Origin: F23-D06 sp963620035
GTDB lineage: Bacteria > Bacteroidota > Bacteroidia > Bacteroidales > WCHB1-69
Direction: 5' to 3'
DNA length: 46,768 bases
Assembly: GCA_963620035.1 (NCBI GenBank)
Contig: CAVEXN010000019.1
Location: 1-46,768, forward strand
Shown here: one piece after another, positions 26,564-35,611 of the stretch
Layout: each line of letters starts with the position of its first letter
Position numbering within the stretch: the first letter of the stretch is position 1
The notes under the pieces: model-generated
Seen by the model: the letters and a program-made list of their open reading frames with translations, nothing else
Told to the model about the DNA's origin: nothing
Databases searched by the model: none
Translations under genes and position numbers: made by a program

Positions 26564-27577
26564 TTAATTGTTGTCAACTTTCACTTCCATACCGTCTTTG
26601 AGGCGCGAGAGTCCCGTGGTGGCAAGAATGTCTCCGTCTTCTGCGCCTGAAAGCAGTTCATATTTGGTGCCGATGTGGCGACCGGTCTGGATCTGGCTGA
26701 GTTTGACCTTGCCGTCCTTATAGATATAAACGTACCGGTTCCCTGAACCCTGCTGTCTGTAGATGGCCTCGTCGGGGATCACCACATGGTTGTAAGTGCC
26801 GAGGTTCACCGTGACGCGGGCATACATGCCGGGACGGACCCTTGCATCGGTGTTGGGTATCTGCACCTCAACGGGGAACGTGTGCGTTGTGCCGTCGATA
26901 GTGGGGTACACCAGACTTATCTTTCCTTTGAATTCTTCATCGCCGTAGGCATCCACTTTGATAGTCACGGGCAGCCCCACCTTCACCTGTTTGAAGAGGG
27001 CTTCCGACATGTTGACGAGCATCTTGACAGGGGAAATCTGCTGCACTGTCACGACAGGCTGCCCGCCGTACAAGTCGCCGCTGTCATAATTGCGGGCGGT
27101 GATCACGCCGGGGATGGGGCTGATGAGCTGCGTATTTTCCAGCAGATTGTCGTAGGTAGTCTGGGCCACGTCAAGGGAAGTTTTCTGGGCATCCCAGTCC
27201 GACTTTGACACGCCGCCGACTTTATACAGTTCGTCAATCCGTTTAAAAGTCTTTTTCAGGTTGTCGAGCTGCGCTTTCTGTTGTTTGAGGCTGTTCTCGT
27301 TCATTTGCACAAGCACCTTGCCCTTGCTCACGCGGTCGCCCACTTCCACATAAATTTTGTCGATTCTGCCGCCGGTAAGCGGGGCAATGTTGTTCACGGC
27401 GTAAGCCTCAACCGTTGCCGTATATTCATAAATCTGTTCCACATCTTGTGCAGACACCTGCTGGGTCCTTATGGTGATGGTCTGGTCCTTTGCTTCAGCG
27501 ACATCCTTTTTCCCATTGCACCCTGTAAATCCTATCAGCGTGAGAGCCGTCAGGATGAAAACATCAATTCGTTTCAT
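26564..27577 (-). CDS. RND efflux periplasmic adaptor (membrane fusion lipoprotein)
   Basis: Lipobox FTGC at C20. The barrel-sandwich halves are visible at YEYTATVEAYAVNNIAPLTG and LISPIPGVITARNYDSGDLY, separated by a coiled-coil hairpin (about residues 90-150, LKQQKAQLDNLKKTFKRIDE). The beta-barrel and membrane-proximal domains follow, ending LSRLKDGMEVKVDN. The length of 337 is typical. It lies between the channel and the pump genes, 12 bases before the pump. Confidence 0.93.
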   Translation of the reverse strand: MKRIDVFILTALTLIGFTGCNGKKDVAEAKDQTITIRTQQVSAQDVEQIYEYTATVEAYAVNNIAPLTGGRIDKIYVEVGDRVSKGKVLVQMNENSLKQQKAQLDNLKKTFKRIDELYKVGGVSKSDWDAQKTSLDVAQTTYDNLLENTQLISPIPGVITARNYDSGDLYGGQPVVTVQQISPVKMLVNMSEALFKQVKVGLPVTIKVDAYGDEEFKGKISLVYPTIDGTTHTFPVEVQIPNTDARVRPGMYARVTVNLGTYNHVVIPDEAIYRQQGSGNRYVYIYKDGKVKLSQIQTGRHIGTKYELLSGAEDGDILATTGLSRLKDGMEVKVDNN

Positions 27578-27613
27578 ATTCTTTGTTCTTTTTGTTTCTG
27601 TGAAAAAATCCGT

Positions 27614-28963
27614 TTATTCATTTCCAAGTGTTGCATCCAGCGAGGCCTTGGCCACCAAATAATTATATACCGACTGTGCAAATGTGAGTTGCGTGCTGAT
27701 CATAGTCAACTCGGCATTGTTGAGGTCAAGCCAGGTGTTGAGTCCCACCTCATATTGCCGCTTGGCAATGTCATAGGCTTTCCGGGCCTGCTGCATCGTC
27801 TCCTTGTCGGAGGCGAAATCCTCGATGGCCTGCTGCATGTCGTCAAGATTGCTCTGTATGCTGATGCGGAGGTTCTTCTCGGTATCGGTGCGCCGGTCTT
27901 TCATATTCTCAATGCTGAAATCAGTCTGTTTCAGTTTGTACGATGTGCTGACCCAAGACAGGATCGGCACGTTGAGCGAAAGCGCGACATACGAGTAGGG
28001 GTAATTGTTGAAAGCCTGCTTGTCGTCGCCCATGCCCGAATACTGGAAACTGCCGGCCAATGCGAGCGTAGGACACGAAGAGGCTTTCTGGATTTTCTTC
28101 GACTGTTCCAACTGCTTGAGACTCAAGTCCAGCTGACGAAGAGCCGAGTTGTATGCCAATTGCAGGGTCTGCCCATCCGGCACCTGCGCACTCTGCACCT
28201 CTTGCTCATAGTCGGCCAAGTTGCCGTCAAAAATCACCGGCTCGTCAATGTTCAGCCCCAACACCACTTTAAGCCGCATATACGAAAGGCGCATGGCCTT
28301 GGCGGCCGAGGTGACCTGCGGACGCTGATTCTGCAGCGCTACGTCTGAACGCAGTTTCTCGAACTCTGAAACAAGTTCCTGTTCAAACTGTCTGGTCACC
28401 AGTTCGTTGCTCGCCTGCATATTGGCATAACTCTTCTGCAGCACCTCATACGACTGTTTAGCGAGAAGATAGGTGTAATAAGCCTGCTTTACCTGATTAA
28501 CCATCTCCAACTTCGACGAACGTGCCGACTCCTGCGCCAACTCCACATCCATAGCGGATAGTTTCACAGCCGACCAGAGTGCGGGGGCAACTACCGGAAG
28601 CGAAAGGGAAATGCCCGTAGAATAAGTGTTGTCTTGTCCGACTTTAAAACTAACCATTTGACCGTTCATCTCCATAGCCATCTCCTGCTTCAGCAACGTA
28701 CGGTTGTACGATCCGGAAAGAGACGCATCGGGGAAAAGCGCGGCGATCTGTTCTTTCCTGTAGTATTGCTTAATGCTGACATTCCTGTCGGCAATGCGCA
28801 TCGTGGGCGTTTCCGACAAAGCCATCTCTATGGCCTTGGATAGGGAGATGTGGACTGAATCCGTCTGCCCATGTGCTTTAACGTCCGTCAGCAACAACGC
28901 TCCCATGAGAAGCGTTATGCCAACGAAACTATTTCCGCAAAGTCGTTTCATCTCGAATTTCAT
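27614..28963 (-). CDS. TolC-family outer-membrane efflux channel
   Basis: An outer-membrane factor with a signal peptide (GITLLMGALLLTDVKAHGQ) and two TolC repeats: LSKAIEMALSETPTMRIADR begins the first and LQLAYNSALRQLDLSLKQLE the second. Long helices and GLNTWLDLNNAELTMISTQL complete the pattern. Two starts are possible (28963 and 28951, MKRLCGN); the shorter has the cleaner signal. It is the first gene of the efflux operon. Confidence 0.92.
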   Translation of the reverse strand: MKFEMKRLCGNSFVGITLLMGALLLTDVKAHGQTDSVHISLSKAIEMALSETPTMRIADRNVSIKQYYRKEQIAALFPDASLSGSYNRTLLKQEMAMEMNGQMVSFKVGQDNTYSTGISLSLPVVAPALWSAVKLSAMDVELAQESARSSKLEMVNQVKQAYYTYLLAKQSYEVLQKSYANMQASNELVTRQFEQELVSEFEKLRSDVALQNQRPQVTSAAKAMRLSYMRLKVVLGLNIDEPVIFDGNLADYEQEVQSAQVPDGQTLQLAYNSALRQLDLSLKQLEQSKKIQKASSCPTLALAGSFQYSGMGDDKQAFNNYPYSYVALSLNVPILSWVSTSYKLKQTDFSIENMKDRRTDTEKNLRISIQSNLDDMQQAIEDFASDKETMQQARKAYDIAKRQYEVGLNTWLDLNNAELTMISTQLTFAQSVYNYLVAKASLDATLGNE

Positions 28964-29037
28964 TTATCTTTTTGTTTGTTTTATATTATTGTCTATCAAT
29001 TTCTTACAGCAACAATTCCATCTACTTAAGCAGGCGG

Positions 29038-29075
29038 CAAAAATAGGAAAAATTTTATTGTGTATAAAATACACA
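29038..29075 (-). promoter_or_regulatory. Promoter and operator-like dyad of the efflux operon
   Basis: On the minus strand the -7 box TATTTTTG lies at 29038-29045. Upstream, over the -33 region, is the dyad TGTGTAT-AAA-ATACACA (29059-29075), perfect 7-base arms. Position and symmetry suggest a site for a dimeric regulator; no regulator gene is nearby. Confidence 0.5.
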
Positions 29076-29169
29076 TACCATTTTTCGCAATTTGAGAAGA
29101 TGAACTTTTTTCTATGAAGTTTAATCAGGTTTCAGAATTTAGACTGATTTTATCCCAACCAATTGACAC

Positions 29170-31005
29170 TCATCTGTTTTGGATATAACGTTCCGCATGG
29201 TACGAAGAGCGGACAAGGGGGCCGCTTTCCACTTGTGCAAAGCCTTTCCGCAGGGCCGTCTGTTTATAGGCTTCAAATTGCTGTGGGGTAACATATTCTT
29301 TCACGTCAAGGTGTTTGAGTGTGGGCTGCAGGTATTGGCCGATGGTGAGAATGCGGCAGTCGGCGCGTCGCAGGTCGTCCATGGTCTCTTCCACCTCCTG
29401 TACTCTTTCCCCGAGACCGACCATAATGCCGGTCTTTGCCACGAACCCTTTATCTGCCACATATTTAAGTACTGCAAGACTTCGGTTGTAAGTGGCGGCG
29501 CTGCGCACGGAAGGGGTTAGTCTTGATACCGTTTCCATATTGTGGGCCACCACATCAGGATGAGCAGCCAGCACAATGTCGAGGAGTTCTTCCTTGCCTT
29601 GAAAGTCAGGGATGAGCACCTCAATGAACACGCCGGGGTTCAGTTCGCGTACCGCCTTGATGGTCTGTGCCCAGTGGTTTGCGCCGAGGTCGGGCAAGTC
29701 GTCGCGGTCCACTGACGTGATTACCACATACTTGAGGTTGAGTGCTTTGACAGATTCGGCGACATTTTGCGGTTCGTGCGGGTCAAGGGGGTGCGGCCGT
29801 CCGGTCTTGGTGTTGCAGAAATGGCAGCAGCGGGTGCAGATGTCGCCGGCAATCATGACGGTGGCAGTGCCGGCGCGCCAGCACTCACCCTTGTTCGGGC
29901 AGCGTCCGCTGGTGCAGATCGTATGGAGGGCGTGTTCGTTGAGCACATCCTTGGTATTCATCCACGACTGGCCGGCATTAAGGTTTATCTTCAGCCATTC
30001 GGGTTTGGCCAAACGGAGACGCGGTCCAAACAACAGATGCAAAAACTGTTCTTGGTTTACGTTCAGGATAATGTTGCCAAGGTCTATGCCGTTCAGCACC
30101 TGTTTCACCGCTTCTCGGTCGTAGGGGACGCCTTGCAGGTACTGCAGCAGGTCACGGTCAAGGTCGCCGGTAAGAAAATAGTCGCCCAGCAGGTTGACAT
30201 GCAGGATTGTATCGTTCTTAAGTTCCACGTATGCTTCGATTTTGCCGGCATTGGGCAGCCGGAGCGAACACTTTTTGGTATAAGAGGGCGTATGTCCATA
30301 AACAAAATCCGGCGAGGCAAGTTCAGCCTCGATCTTGAACACCTCCTGCATGTCGTCATCCGTCAATTGGAGCACGCCGTCACCGCACAGCATCTTGCGC
30401 GTATGTGCTATCAGTTCGGGGATTGAAATCGTCAGGAACTCGGAAAGGTTGGCCACGCGCTGTCGCACCGAAGCCACGCCTTTGCTCTCCAGTTTCTCGC
30501 CCGAGGGGGTCAGGCAGCGGTCCATCTCTGCCATATCCGTGTCAAAAAGCAGCGAATTGTGCAGAATGCTCCGTTTGTCCATCCGGTAGAAAGCGGCGCC
30601 GGCCACCTTTCGGCCATCCACCTCAATATCGTTGCGCCCCGAGGTAGTGGCCTCAACACCTAACGAGCGGATCACGTCAAGAACACGGGATATGTACTCC
30701 TTGAAGGTGTTGTTCACCACCCTTTCTGAAGTGATATAAGAGAATTGCAGACAGCCTTTGTCGGAATAGATGCATCCGCCGCCGCTCTTGCGCCGAAAGA
30801 CATGTACGTTATGCCGTTCACAATACTGTTCATTGATTTCGTTTTGTATCAATTGATTACGCCCGAGCATCACCGTCGGGTCAACCTGCCAGATGAAAAA
30901 ATAATCGTCATCAAAACAGTTGCGTGCCACATACTCCTCTACTGCGAAGTAAAAAGGCAGTTGGCAGTCGTGGTTCTTCATCGTAGGCAAAAGAATGTAT
31001 TTCAT
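29170..31005 (-). CDS. Fused lipoate-protein ligase A and lipoyl synthase
   Basis: One 611-residue frame joins two enzymes of lipoylation. Residues 1 to about 335 are a ligase of the LplA type: RRKSGGGCIYSDKGCLQFSY, GRNDIEVDGRKVAGAAFYR (with the conserved lysine) and a C-terminal accessory domain. Residues about 340-611 are LipA: the auxiliary cluster cysteines C364, C369 and C375 (CTSGRCPNKGEC), the radical SAM triad C390, C394 and C397, TSVDRDDL, and the terminal RSSYHAE with the cluster-binding serine. The LipA N-terminal extension is short. The ligase would attach octanoate or lipoate and the synthase insert sulfur on the same protein. It lies at the end of the thrE operon (13-base gap). 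Confidence 0.93.
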   Translation of the reverse strand: MKYILLPTMKNHDCQLPFYFAVEEYVARNCFDDDYFFIWQVDPTVMLGRNQLIQNEINEQYCERHNVHVFRRKSGGGCIYSDKGCLQFSYITSERVVNNTFKEYISRVLDVIRSLGVEATTSGRNDIEVDGRKVAGAAFYRMDKRSILHNSLLFDTDMAEMDRCLTPSGEKLESKGVASVRQRVANLSEFLTISIPELIAHTRKMLCGDGVLQLTDDDMQEVFKIEAELASPDFVYGHTPSYTKKCSLRLPNAGKIEAYVELKNDTILHVNLLGDYFLTGDLDRDLLQYLQGVPYDREAVKQVLNGIDLGNIILNVNQEQFLHLLFGPRLRLAKPEWLKINLNAGQSWMNTKDVLNEHALHTICTSGRCPNKGECWRAGTATVMIAGDICTRCCHFCNTKTGRPHPLDPHEPQNVAESVKALNLKYVVITSVDRDDLPDLGANHWAQTIKAVRELNPGVFIEVLIPDFQGKEELLDIVLAAHPDVVAHNMETVSRLTPSVRSAATYNRSLAVLKYVADKGFVAKTGIMVGLGERVQEVEETMDDLRRADCRILTIGQYLQPTLKHLDVKEYVTPQQFEAYKQTALRKGFAQVESGPLVRSSYHAERYIQNR

Positions 31006-31018
31006 CGTATCCGTATGT

Positions 31019-31498
31019 TTATTCTGTCGGTTTTGTCCTGTTGTTGTCCTCTTCCGCCGGCTGCGGCAACCGAGGCATCACCAGATTGCCGAAAAGGTTG
31101 ACGAAAAGGATGCCTACTGCGATGCCGAAACTTATTTCAACTGCCGCGGAAAAATTGGATATGAAAGCCGTTTTGTCATGATGCGTGAGTGCAATCATAG
31201 AAAAATAGAGATTTCTTCCGGGCACCAAGGGGAAGAGTGTCGGTATCATAAAAACCGTGCTGGGGGCCTTCCTGAGGCGGGCGCACAGCAGACAGTATAT
31301 GCCGCCGATGATAGTAGCGGCAATATTGGAAAGCAGTTGGTTTGCGTGCGTAAACTGCAGGCAGAGCAGCAGGGATAAGGTGGTGAGACCGCCGCCGACC
31401 ATAGCAAAAAAGAGATGTTTGGGTTTGACGTGGTATAGGATTCCGAAAGCCGCCGTGCCGGCACATCCTGCCATAGTTGTGACAAGCAGGCTGTTCAT
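31019..31498 (-). CDS. ThrE-type exporter, small membrane subunit
   Basis: A 159-residue membrane protein with about five hydrophobic segments and the conserved FMIPTLFPLVPGRNLYFSMI characteristic of the ThrE_2/DUF3815 half. Together with the next gene it forms a split threonine/serine exporter. Its ATG overlaps the stop of the larger subunit (ATGA), showing translational coupling. Confidence 0.85.
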   Translation of the reverse strand: MNSLLVTTMAGCAGTAAFGILYHVKPKHLFFAMVGGGLTTLSLLLCLQFTHANQLLSNIAATIIGGIYCLLCARLRKAPSTVFMIPTLFPLVPGRNLYFSMIALTHHDKTAFISNFSAAVEISFGIAVGILFVNLFGNLVMPRLPQPAEEDNNRTKPTE

Positions 31499-32280
31499 GG
31501 CGCGACCCTCCCGAACAGCATCGTGGCGACGCCGAGCCCTAACACAATCATTACCGTAAGCATCAGTGCATGTACCAGTTTGGCGGAGCCTGCCAGCACA
31601 TCAATGTTCACAAAATCCTGCATGGCATACCCGAACTTTATTCCGGGGATAAGCAACATAAACACCCCTATGCATACCAGGTTCACGTTCTGACCAAAGC
31701 CAGCAAACACCAGCAAGTTGGCGATGATGCCGCCGATGAACGCCTCCACGATAGTATGCACCATCTGGCTGCTCCCTTTGACAGGGTGGCGTTCCATAAA
31801 CATCACGGGGAGGGCGGCGACAGAGGCAGAGAGTCCGTCGCGCAATGAACCGCCGAAAAAGATACAGAACGCCGAAGAGCCCAAGATTGCGGCAATGTAA
31901 TAATAGATACTCCGGTAAGGCATAACAGACTTCACCGTCTTCACGCGTTCCGAGGCCTCGTCTAACGATATGGCGTGGTTGCAGAGATGCCGCGAGATGT
32001 CGTTCAGTTCTTCAAGGCGTGCCAAGTTGTTGCCGTTCGACTTTATGCGTCGCATCTGGTGGCAGTACTGGCCGTCGGGGAAACGAACGGAGGCCTGCAG
32101 CAGCGAGGCTATGCAGAACACCTCCACATGTTCGGTGCCGTAAGCCTTGCAAATGCGCGTCACGGTGTCTTCCACCCTGCCCACGTCTGCCCCGTTGATG
32201 AGCAGGTGCTCTCCAAGGTCCAAGGCCGTACGCAAGACCTTGTCCATATCGGGCGACATATCAAACTGTTTGGTTTCCAT
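31495..32280 (-). CDS. ThrE-type threonine/serine exporter, large subunit (DUF1212)
   Basis: It opens with a soluble region (LRTALDLGEHLLINGADVGR, then VEDTVTRICKAYG) that is typical of the DUF1212/ThrE family, followed by about five TM helices with GLSASVAALPVMFMER and IPGIKFGYAMQDFVN. I place the start at 32280 (METKQFDM), because an earlier in-frame start would cover the promoter. It heads the operon thrE-thrE2-lplA/lipA. Confidence 0.87.
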   Translation of the reverse strand: METKQFDMSPDMDKVLRTALDLGEHLLINGADVGRVEDTVTRICKAYGTEHVEVFCIASLLQASVRFPDGQYCHQMRRIKSNGNNLARLEELNDISRHLCNHAISLDEASERVKTVKSVMPYRSIYYYIAAILGSSAFCIFFGGSLRDGLSASVAALPVMFMERHPVKGSSQMVHTIVEAFIGGIIANLLVFAGFGQNVNLVCIGVFMLLIPGIKFGYAMQDFVNIDVLAGSAKLVHALMLTVMIVLGLGVATMLFGRVAP

Positions 32281-32294
32281 ACTGAACAAGGCGG

Positions 32295-32302
32295 CAAAAA
32301 TA
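32295..32302 (-). promoter_or_regulatory. Promoter -7 box for the thrE operon
   Basis: On the minus strand TATTTTTG fits TAnnTTTG, 15 bases before ATG 32280, so the leader is very short. Confidence 0.5.
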
Positions 32303-32423
32303 CACTTTATATGGCTATGGACGCAATTTTTGGTTCCAGCAACCACGGCTACCGTACGAAATCCATCTCTATATATGGTCTAAACATTGTGGGACATTAT
32401 AATATGTACTTCACCATAAATAC

Positions 32424-32515
32424 AGGCACAACAACCATTGTTTTATATAGTTGTGCCTTGACAAGATAATTATTTGATTGTTTTGCGATTGTTTGCAAAA
32501 CGAATGTTATCTTTG
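32424..32515 (+). promoter_or_regulatory. Ferredoxin-gene promoter with two dyads
   Basis: The -7 box TATCTTTG lies at 32508-32515. Just upstream is GTTTTGC (32480-32486) with GCAAAAC (32495-32501), a 7-base dyad spaced by eight. Further up is AGGCACAAC (32424-32432) with GTTGTGCCT (32450-32458), a 9-base dyad. The inner one overlaps the -33 area and could be an operator. The outer one might be a second site or a hairpin. Confidence 0.5.
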
Positions 32516-32561
32516 CCGCACAAATACAACATCAACAACCTTTACATTAAATTTCAATATT

Positions 32562-33407
32562 ATGGCAAAAAGAAAAATCATCCGCATCGATGAAGAGAAA
32601 TGCAACGGGTGCGGCAAATGCGTACAAGGGTGTCACGAAGGTGCGCTCCAGCTCATTGACGGCAAGGCCCGCATTGTGAGCGAGCTTTACTGTGACGGGC
32701 TCGGTGCCTGCATCGGCGACTGCCCTGTGGAGGCCATCACCATAGAAGAGCGTGAGGCAGAACCCTACAACGAAGAGGCTGTCATGGAACGTATCGTCCC
32801 AAAAGGGCACGACACCATCATAGCACACCTGCGCCACCTCAAGGAGCATGGCGAGATGCTCTACCTGCAGCAGGGCGTACAGTATCTGAAAAGCCACGGC
32901 ATCGCCTTTGACCCTGCCGAGGTGTTCGGGGCGGCAAAAGCCTGCGGATGCCCGGGGTCTGCCGAGCGCACTTTCGCGCCCGCAGACACAAGCACTTGCG
33001 ACTGCGATTCCGGCACAGAGGCACGATCCGAACTGACCCATTGGCCCATCCAACTGCACCTGCTCAACCCCACCTCCGCATGCTACCGCAACGCCGACGT
33101 GCTGCTCGCCGCCGACTGCACCGCATTCTCTCTGGGGGCTTTCCATGCCAAATACCTCCGCAACCGCAAACTGGCCATCGCATGCCCTAAACTGGACAAC
33201 GACAAGGATTCCTACATCGACAAACTCACCCGTATGATTGACGAAGCCCAAATCAACACTCTTACCGTGCTCATCATGGAAGTGCCGTGCTGCTCCGGAC
33301 TGCTGATGCTCGCCAAAACAGCGGCCGGAAACGCCACCCGGAAAATTCCGATCCGGAAAGTCACCGTAGGTCTGAAAGGCAACATCCTGGAAGACATCTG
33401 GATATAA
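32562..33407 (+). CDS. Two-[4Fe-4S] ferredoxin-like protein with extended C-terminal domain
   Basis: The N terminus holds two cluster motifs: CNGCGKCVQGC and CDGLGACIGDCP. The remaining 200 residues contain CGCPGS, a CDCD segment, LLAADCTAFSLGAFH and MEVPCCSGL, so several more cysteines could bind a further cluster. Proteins of this kind in anaerobes are annotated as 4Fe-4S binding and often sit near hybrid-cluster or stress genes; none is present here. The start at 32562 (MAKRKIIRIDEEKC) is chosen over an in-frame upstream ATG because the -7 box lies between them. It is followed after 18 bases by a NUDIX gene. Confidence 0.85.
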   Translation: MAKRKIIRIDEEKCNGCGKCVQGCHEGALQLIDGKARIVSELYCDGLGACIGDCPVEAITIEEREAEPYNEEAVMERIVPKGHDTIIAHLRHLKEHGEMLYLQQGVQYLKSHGIAFDPAEVFGAAKACGCPGSAERTFAPADTSTCDCDSGTEARSELTHWPIQLHLLNPTSACYRNADVLLAADCTAFSLGAFHAKYLRNRKLAIACPKLDNDKDSYIDKLTRMIDEAQINTLTVLIMEVPCCSGLLMLAKTAAGNATRKIPIRKVTVGLKGNILEDIWI

Positions 33408-33425
33408 TCTCCGAACATACACCCT

Positions 33426-34118
33426 ATGAGCGAAAAAGGAACATACACTTACGACTATTGGAGACCTGCCGTCACGGTAGATAATGTGGTATATAACTTT
33501 GACGGCACGCACCTCAACACGCTGCTCGTAAGACGTCTCCGGGACCCTTACAAAGACAAATGGGCGTTTCCGGGCGGCTTCCTCGAAGAGAACGAAACCA
33601 TGGAGGAGGCCGCCCGGCGCGAGCTCAAAGAGGAGACCGGCCTGACCCCCCGGCATCTGATGGAAGTCGGTGTCTTCAGCGACCTTGACCGCGACCCTCG
33701 CGGGCGGGTCATCTCGGTGGCTTACGCCTCCGTGGTGCGCCCCAACCAGACTGCCGTTGCCGGCGATGATGCCAAGGAAGCCAAATGGTTTCCCGTCACC
33801 AATATGCCCGAACTGGCCTTCGACCACGAGCAGATTTTCAGACAAGCGTCTTGGTGGTTGAAGTTGGGCTTTCTTAACGCACCCATCGCATTCATCATGA
33901 TGAACGACCTTTTCACGTTGCCCGAAATGCAACGTCTTTACACCGACGTTTACGGGCACACCTTTGACCGCCGCAACTTCCAGAAAAAGTTCCTCGCTTC
34001 CGGCATCCTTACACCTGTGGCCACTGACGGCGAAAAAAAACCGGCCCATGCCGCCGCCTACTACCGCTTCAACGAGGGCGGATACAATAAATTCCGAGAA
34101 AAGATGCTGAAATTTTAG
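33426..34118 (+). CDS. NUDIX hydrolase/regulator with C-terminal winged helix (NrtR-like)
   Basis: A NUDIX domain with an intact box: G51, E57, R65-E66, E69-E70 and G72 within GGFLEENETMEEAARRELKE. The C-terminal third (from about residue 150) forms a winged helix: FTLPEMQRLYTDVYGHTFDR, then FQKKFLASGIL. This is the layout of NrtR-type regulators that sense ADP-ribose-like ligands and control NAD or sugar genes. An intact box leaves open whether it is an enzyme, a regulator or both. It forms an operon with the ferredoxin-like gene. Confidence 0.85.
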   Translation: MSEKGTYTYDYWRPAVTVDNVVYNFDGTHLNTLLVRRLRDPYKDKWAFPGGFLEENETMEEAARRELKEETGLTPRHLMEVGVFSDLDRDPRGRVISVAYASVVRPNQTAVAGDDAKEAKWFPVTNMPELAFDHEQIFRQASWWLKLGFLNAPIAFIMMNDLFTLPEMQRLYTDVYGHTFDRRNFQKKFLASGILTPVATDGEKKPAHAAAYYRFNEGGYNKFREKMLKF

Positions 34119-34206
34119 CCGGCAGACTCAGAACCAACGGCAACAGGCTCAAGACAAAGATAGAGCCCAAATCTGAGTGGGTGTCTCATTGTCAAAGTCT
34201 GGGAAT

Positions 34207-34238
34207 AGGGCAGTTTCGTGCGCCCTGTCTGTTTTTTT
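34207..34238 (+). terminator. Terminator after the NUDIX gene
   Basis: AGGGC (34207-34211) pairs with GCCCT (34222-34226), followed within five bases by a run of seven T. The stem is short, so the call is moderate. Confidence 0.5.
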
Positions 34239-34245
34239 GCATTCA

Positions 34246-35586
34246 TCATTTTCTTATTACCGCCTTTATAGGGTTAAGAAATTTGTCGAACAATCTCAAA
34301 TCATCAGTAATGATTTCAGCCGAGCCCGACATTTCTTGACTGAATGTCAATTCTTTTCCGTAGGTTGTCACCAATTTTTCCGGGAATTCGACTTCTAACA
34401 TATAGGATCTTGTCCGCTCATCCACCTGCACGGGCACGAGTGATATATTGCGAATGTTCACTTTTATCAATCCATACTCCAGATACGGGAAATTGTCGAA
34501 CTTCACATTTACAGTCTGCCCAACCTTAACCTTACCGGCACCTTGCTGCGGCAACAGTATCTTGCCAATCACGTGTGTATCATTTTCCGGAACGACCGTC
34601 ACCAAAACGTCACCTGCGTTTACATTTTGGTTCTTCTGCCAATATTTGGTGAATGTTACCGTTCCGGCACATGGGGCAACCAACAAGAAGTTCTGTTCCC
34701 ATTGTTTTATTTGTGCCAGCAAGTGTTCTTTGGCACTGTTCAGTGTCATGGTCAATCGTTGTTCCTCTTCAATGCGTTGCTGCTCAAGATCAAAGATGCT
34801 TTGTTCAAACTGAAGGATGCTCATCTGCTGATTGTCAATGTTGATTTTTGAGGCTTCGAAAGAAGACAGTTGTTGCAGAAAATTGTTTTTTGAAGATTGA
34901 TAATCGAACAGGGAAATCATCCCCTTGTCATACAGCGACGAATCCATTGAATAGAGGTCGTGCGACAATTTCATTTGTTTTTTGCTGATTTGCAGTTGGT
35001 TAACCGTTTTTTGAAGAAGATTTCTCTGTGCTGCAATTTGCTTACGAATGACCTTTATCTTACGGTTGCAGTAATCATTATCAATGAAGTTCCGGTAATC
35101 TGCTAAGGCATTGTCAAAAGAGGCAAATGCAGACTGGATGTCTCCCAATTGCAATGGTTCTGTGAAATTTGACAGTAGTTGTGATTGCTGCAACACCAAC
35201 TCCTGCATCTCAATTGTTGTATTCCATTTTTTGAGCATCGTCTTCACACATAACACATCATCTAAACATGCTGTGTTTCGGATAACCGCCAACAAATCAC
35301 CATCTTGCACCATCTGTTTTTCGACCACAGAAATGGTGTCGATTTTGCCTGTAGTCATGGCCATTACACCAGCGGGCAAATTTTCCGTTGTAACAGTAAT
35401 GGGGGCTGACAACACATCGGGGTATTTGAGAAAACAACTGCCGACAATTAGTCCAGCCACCACAACAAAGATGATGCTGACTCCTATGCGCACAATCCAC
35501 CGAGGCGGTCTGCACAGTATTTCCTGAACTTCCTCGCTGCGAAGGTTTACATTGGCTTCTGCGGATTGTTGTTTCTCTGATGCCAT
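34246..35586 (-). CDS. HlyD-family adaptor of the peptide exporter
   Basis: One N-terminal TM helix (about residues 31-53, VRIGVSIIFVVVAGLIVGSC) is followed by a lipoyl-like half, a long coiled coil (residues about 160-290) and a second lipoyl half (FLLVAPCAGTVTFTKYW). The protein bridges the C39 ABC exporter to an outer-membrane channel. It lies 25 bases after the exporter gene and ends the peptide operon. No TolC gene belongs to this operon, so a shared channel is inferred. Confidence 0.9.
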   Translation of the reverse strand: MASEKQQSAEANVNLRSEEVQEILCRPPRWIVRIGVSIIFVVVAGLIVGSCFLKYPDVLSAPITVTTENLPAGVMAMTTGKIDTISVVEKQMVQDGDLLAVIRNTACLDDVLCVKTMLKKWNTTIEMQELVLQQSQLLSNFTEPLQLGDIQSAFASFDNALADYRNFIDNDYCNRKIKVIRKQIAAQRNLLQKTVNQLQISKKQMKLSHDLYSMDSSLYDKGMISLFDYQSSKNNFLQQLSSFEASKINIDNQQMSILQFEQSIFDLEQQRIEEEQRLTMTLNSAKEHLLAQIKQWEQNFLLVAPCAGTVTFTKYWQKNQNVNAGDVLVTVVPENDTHVIGKILLPQQGAGKVKVGQTVNVKFDNFPYLEYGLIKVNIRNISLVPVQVDERTRSYMLEVEFPEKLVTTYGKELTFSQEMSGSAEIITDDLRLFDKFLNPIKAVIRK

Positions 35587-35611
35587 AGAGTCATCTTTCT
35601 TGGTTTAATAA

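Noticed and set aside
32547..34049. 500-codon minus-strand frame opposite the ferredoxin and NUDIX genes
   Set aside because: It spans two real plus-strand genes and their spacer and has no recognisable motif, so it is an antisense shadow of G+C-rich codons.
34156..34163. CAAAGATA (minus-strand -7 box) after the NUDIX gene
   Set aside because: It would drive transcription antisense into the NUDIX gene with no gene to serve; treated as chance.
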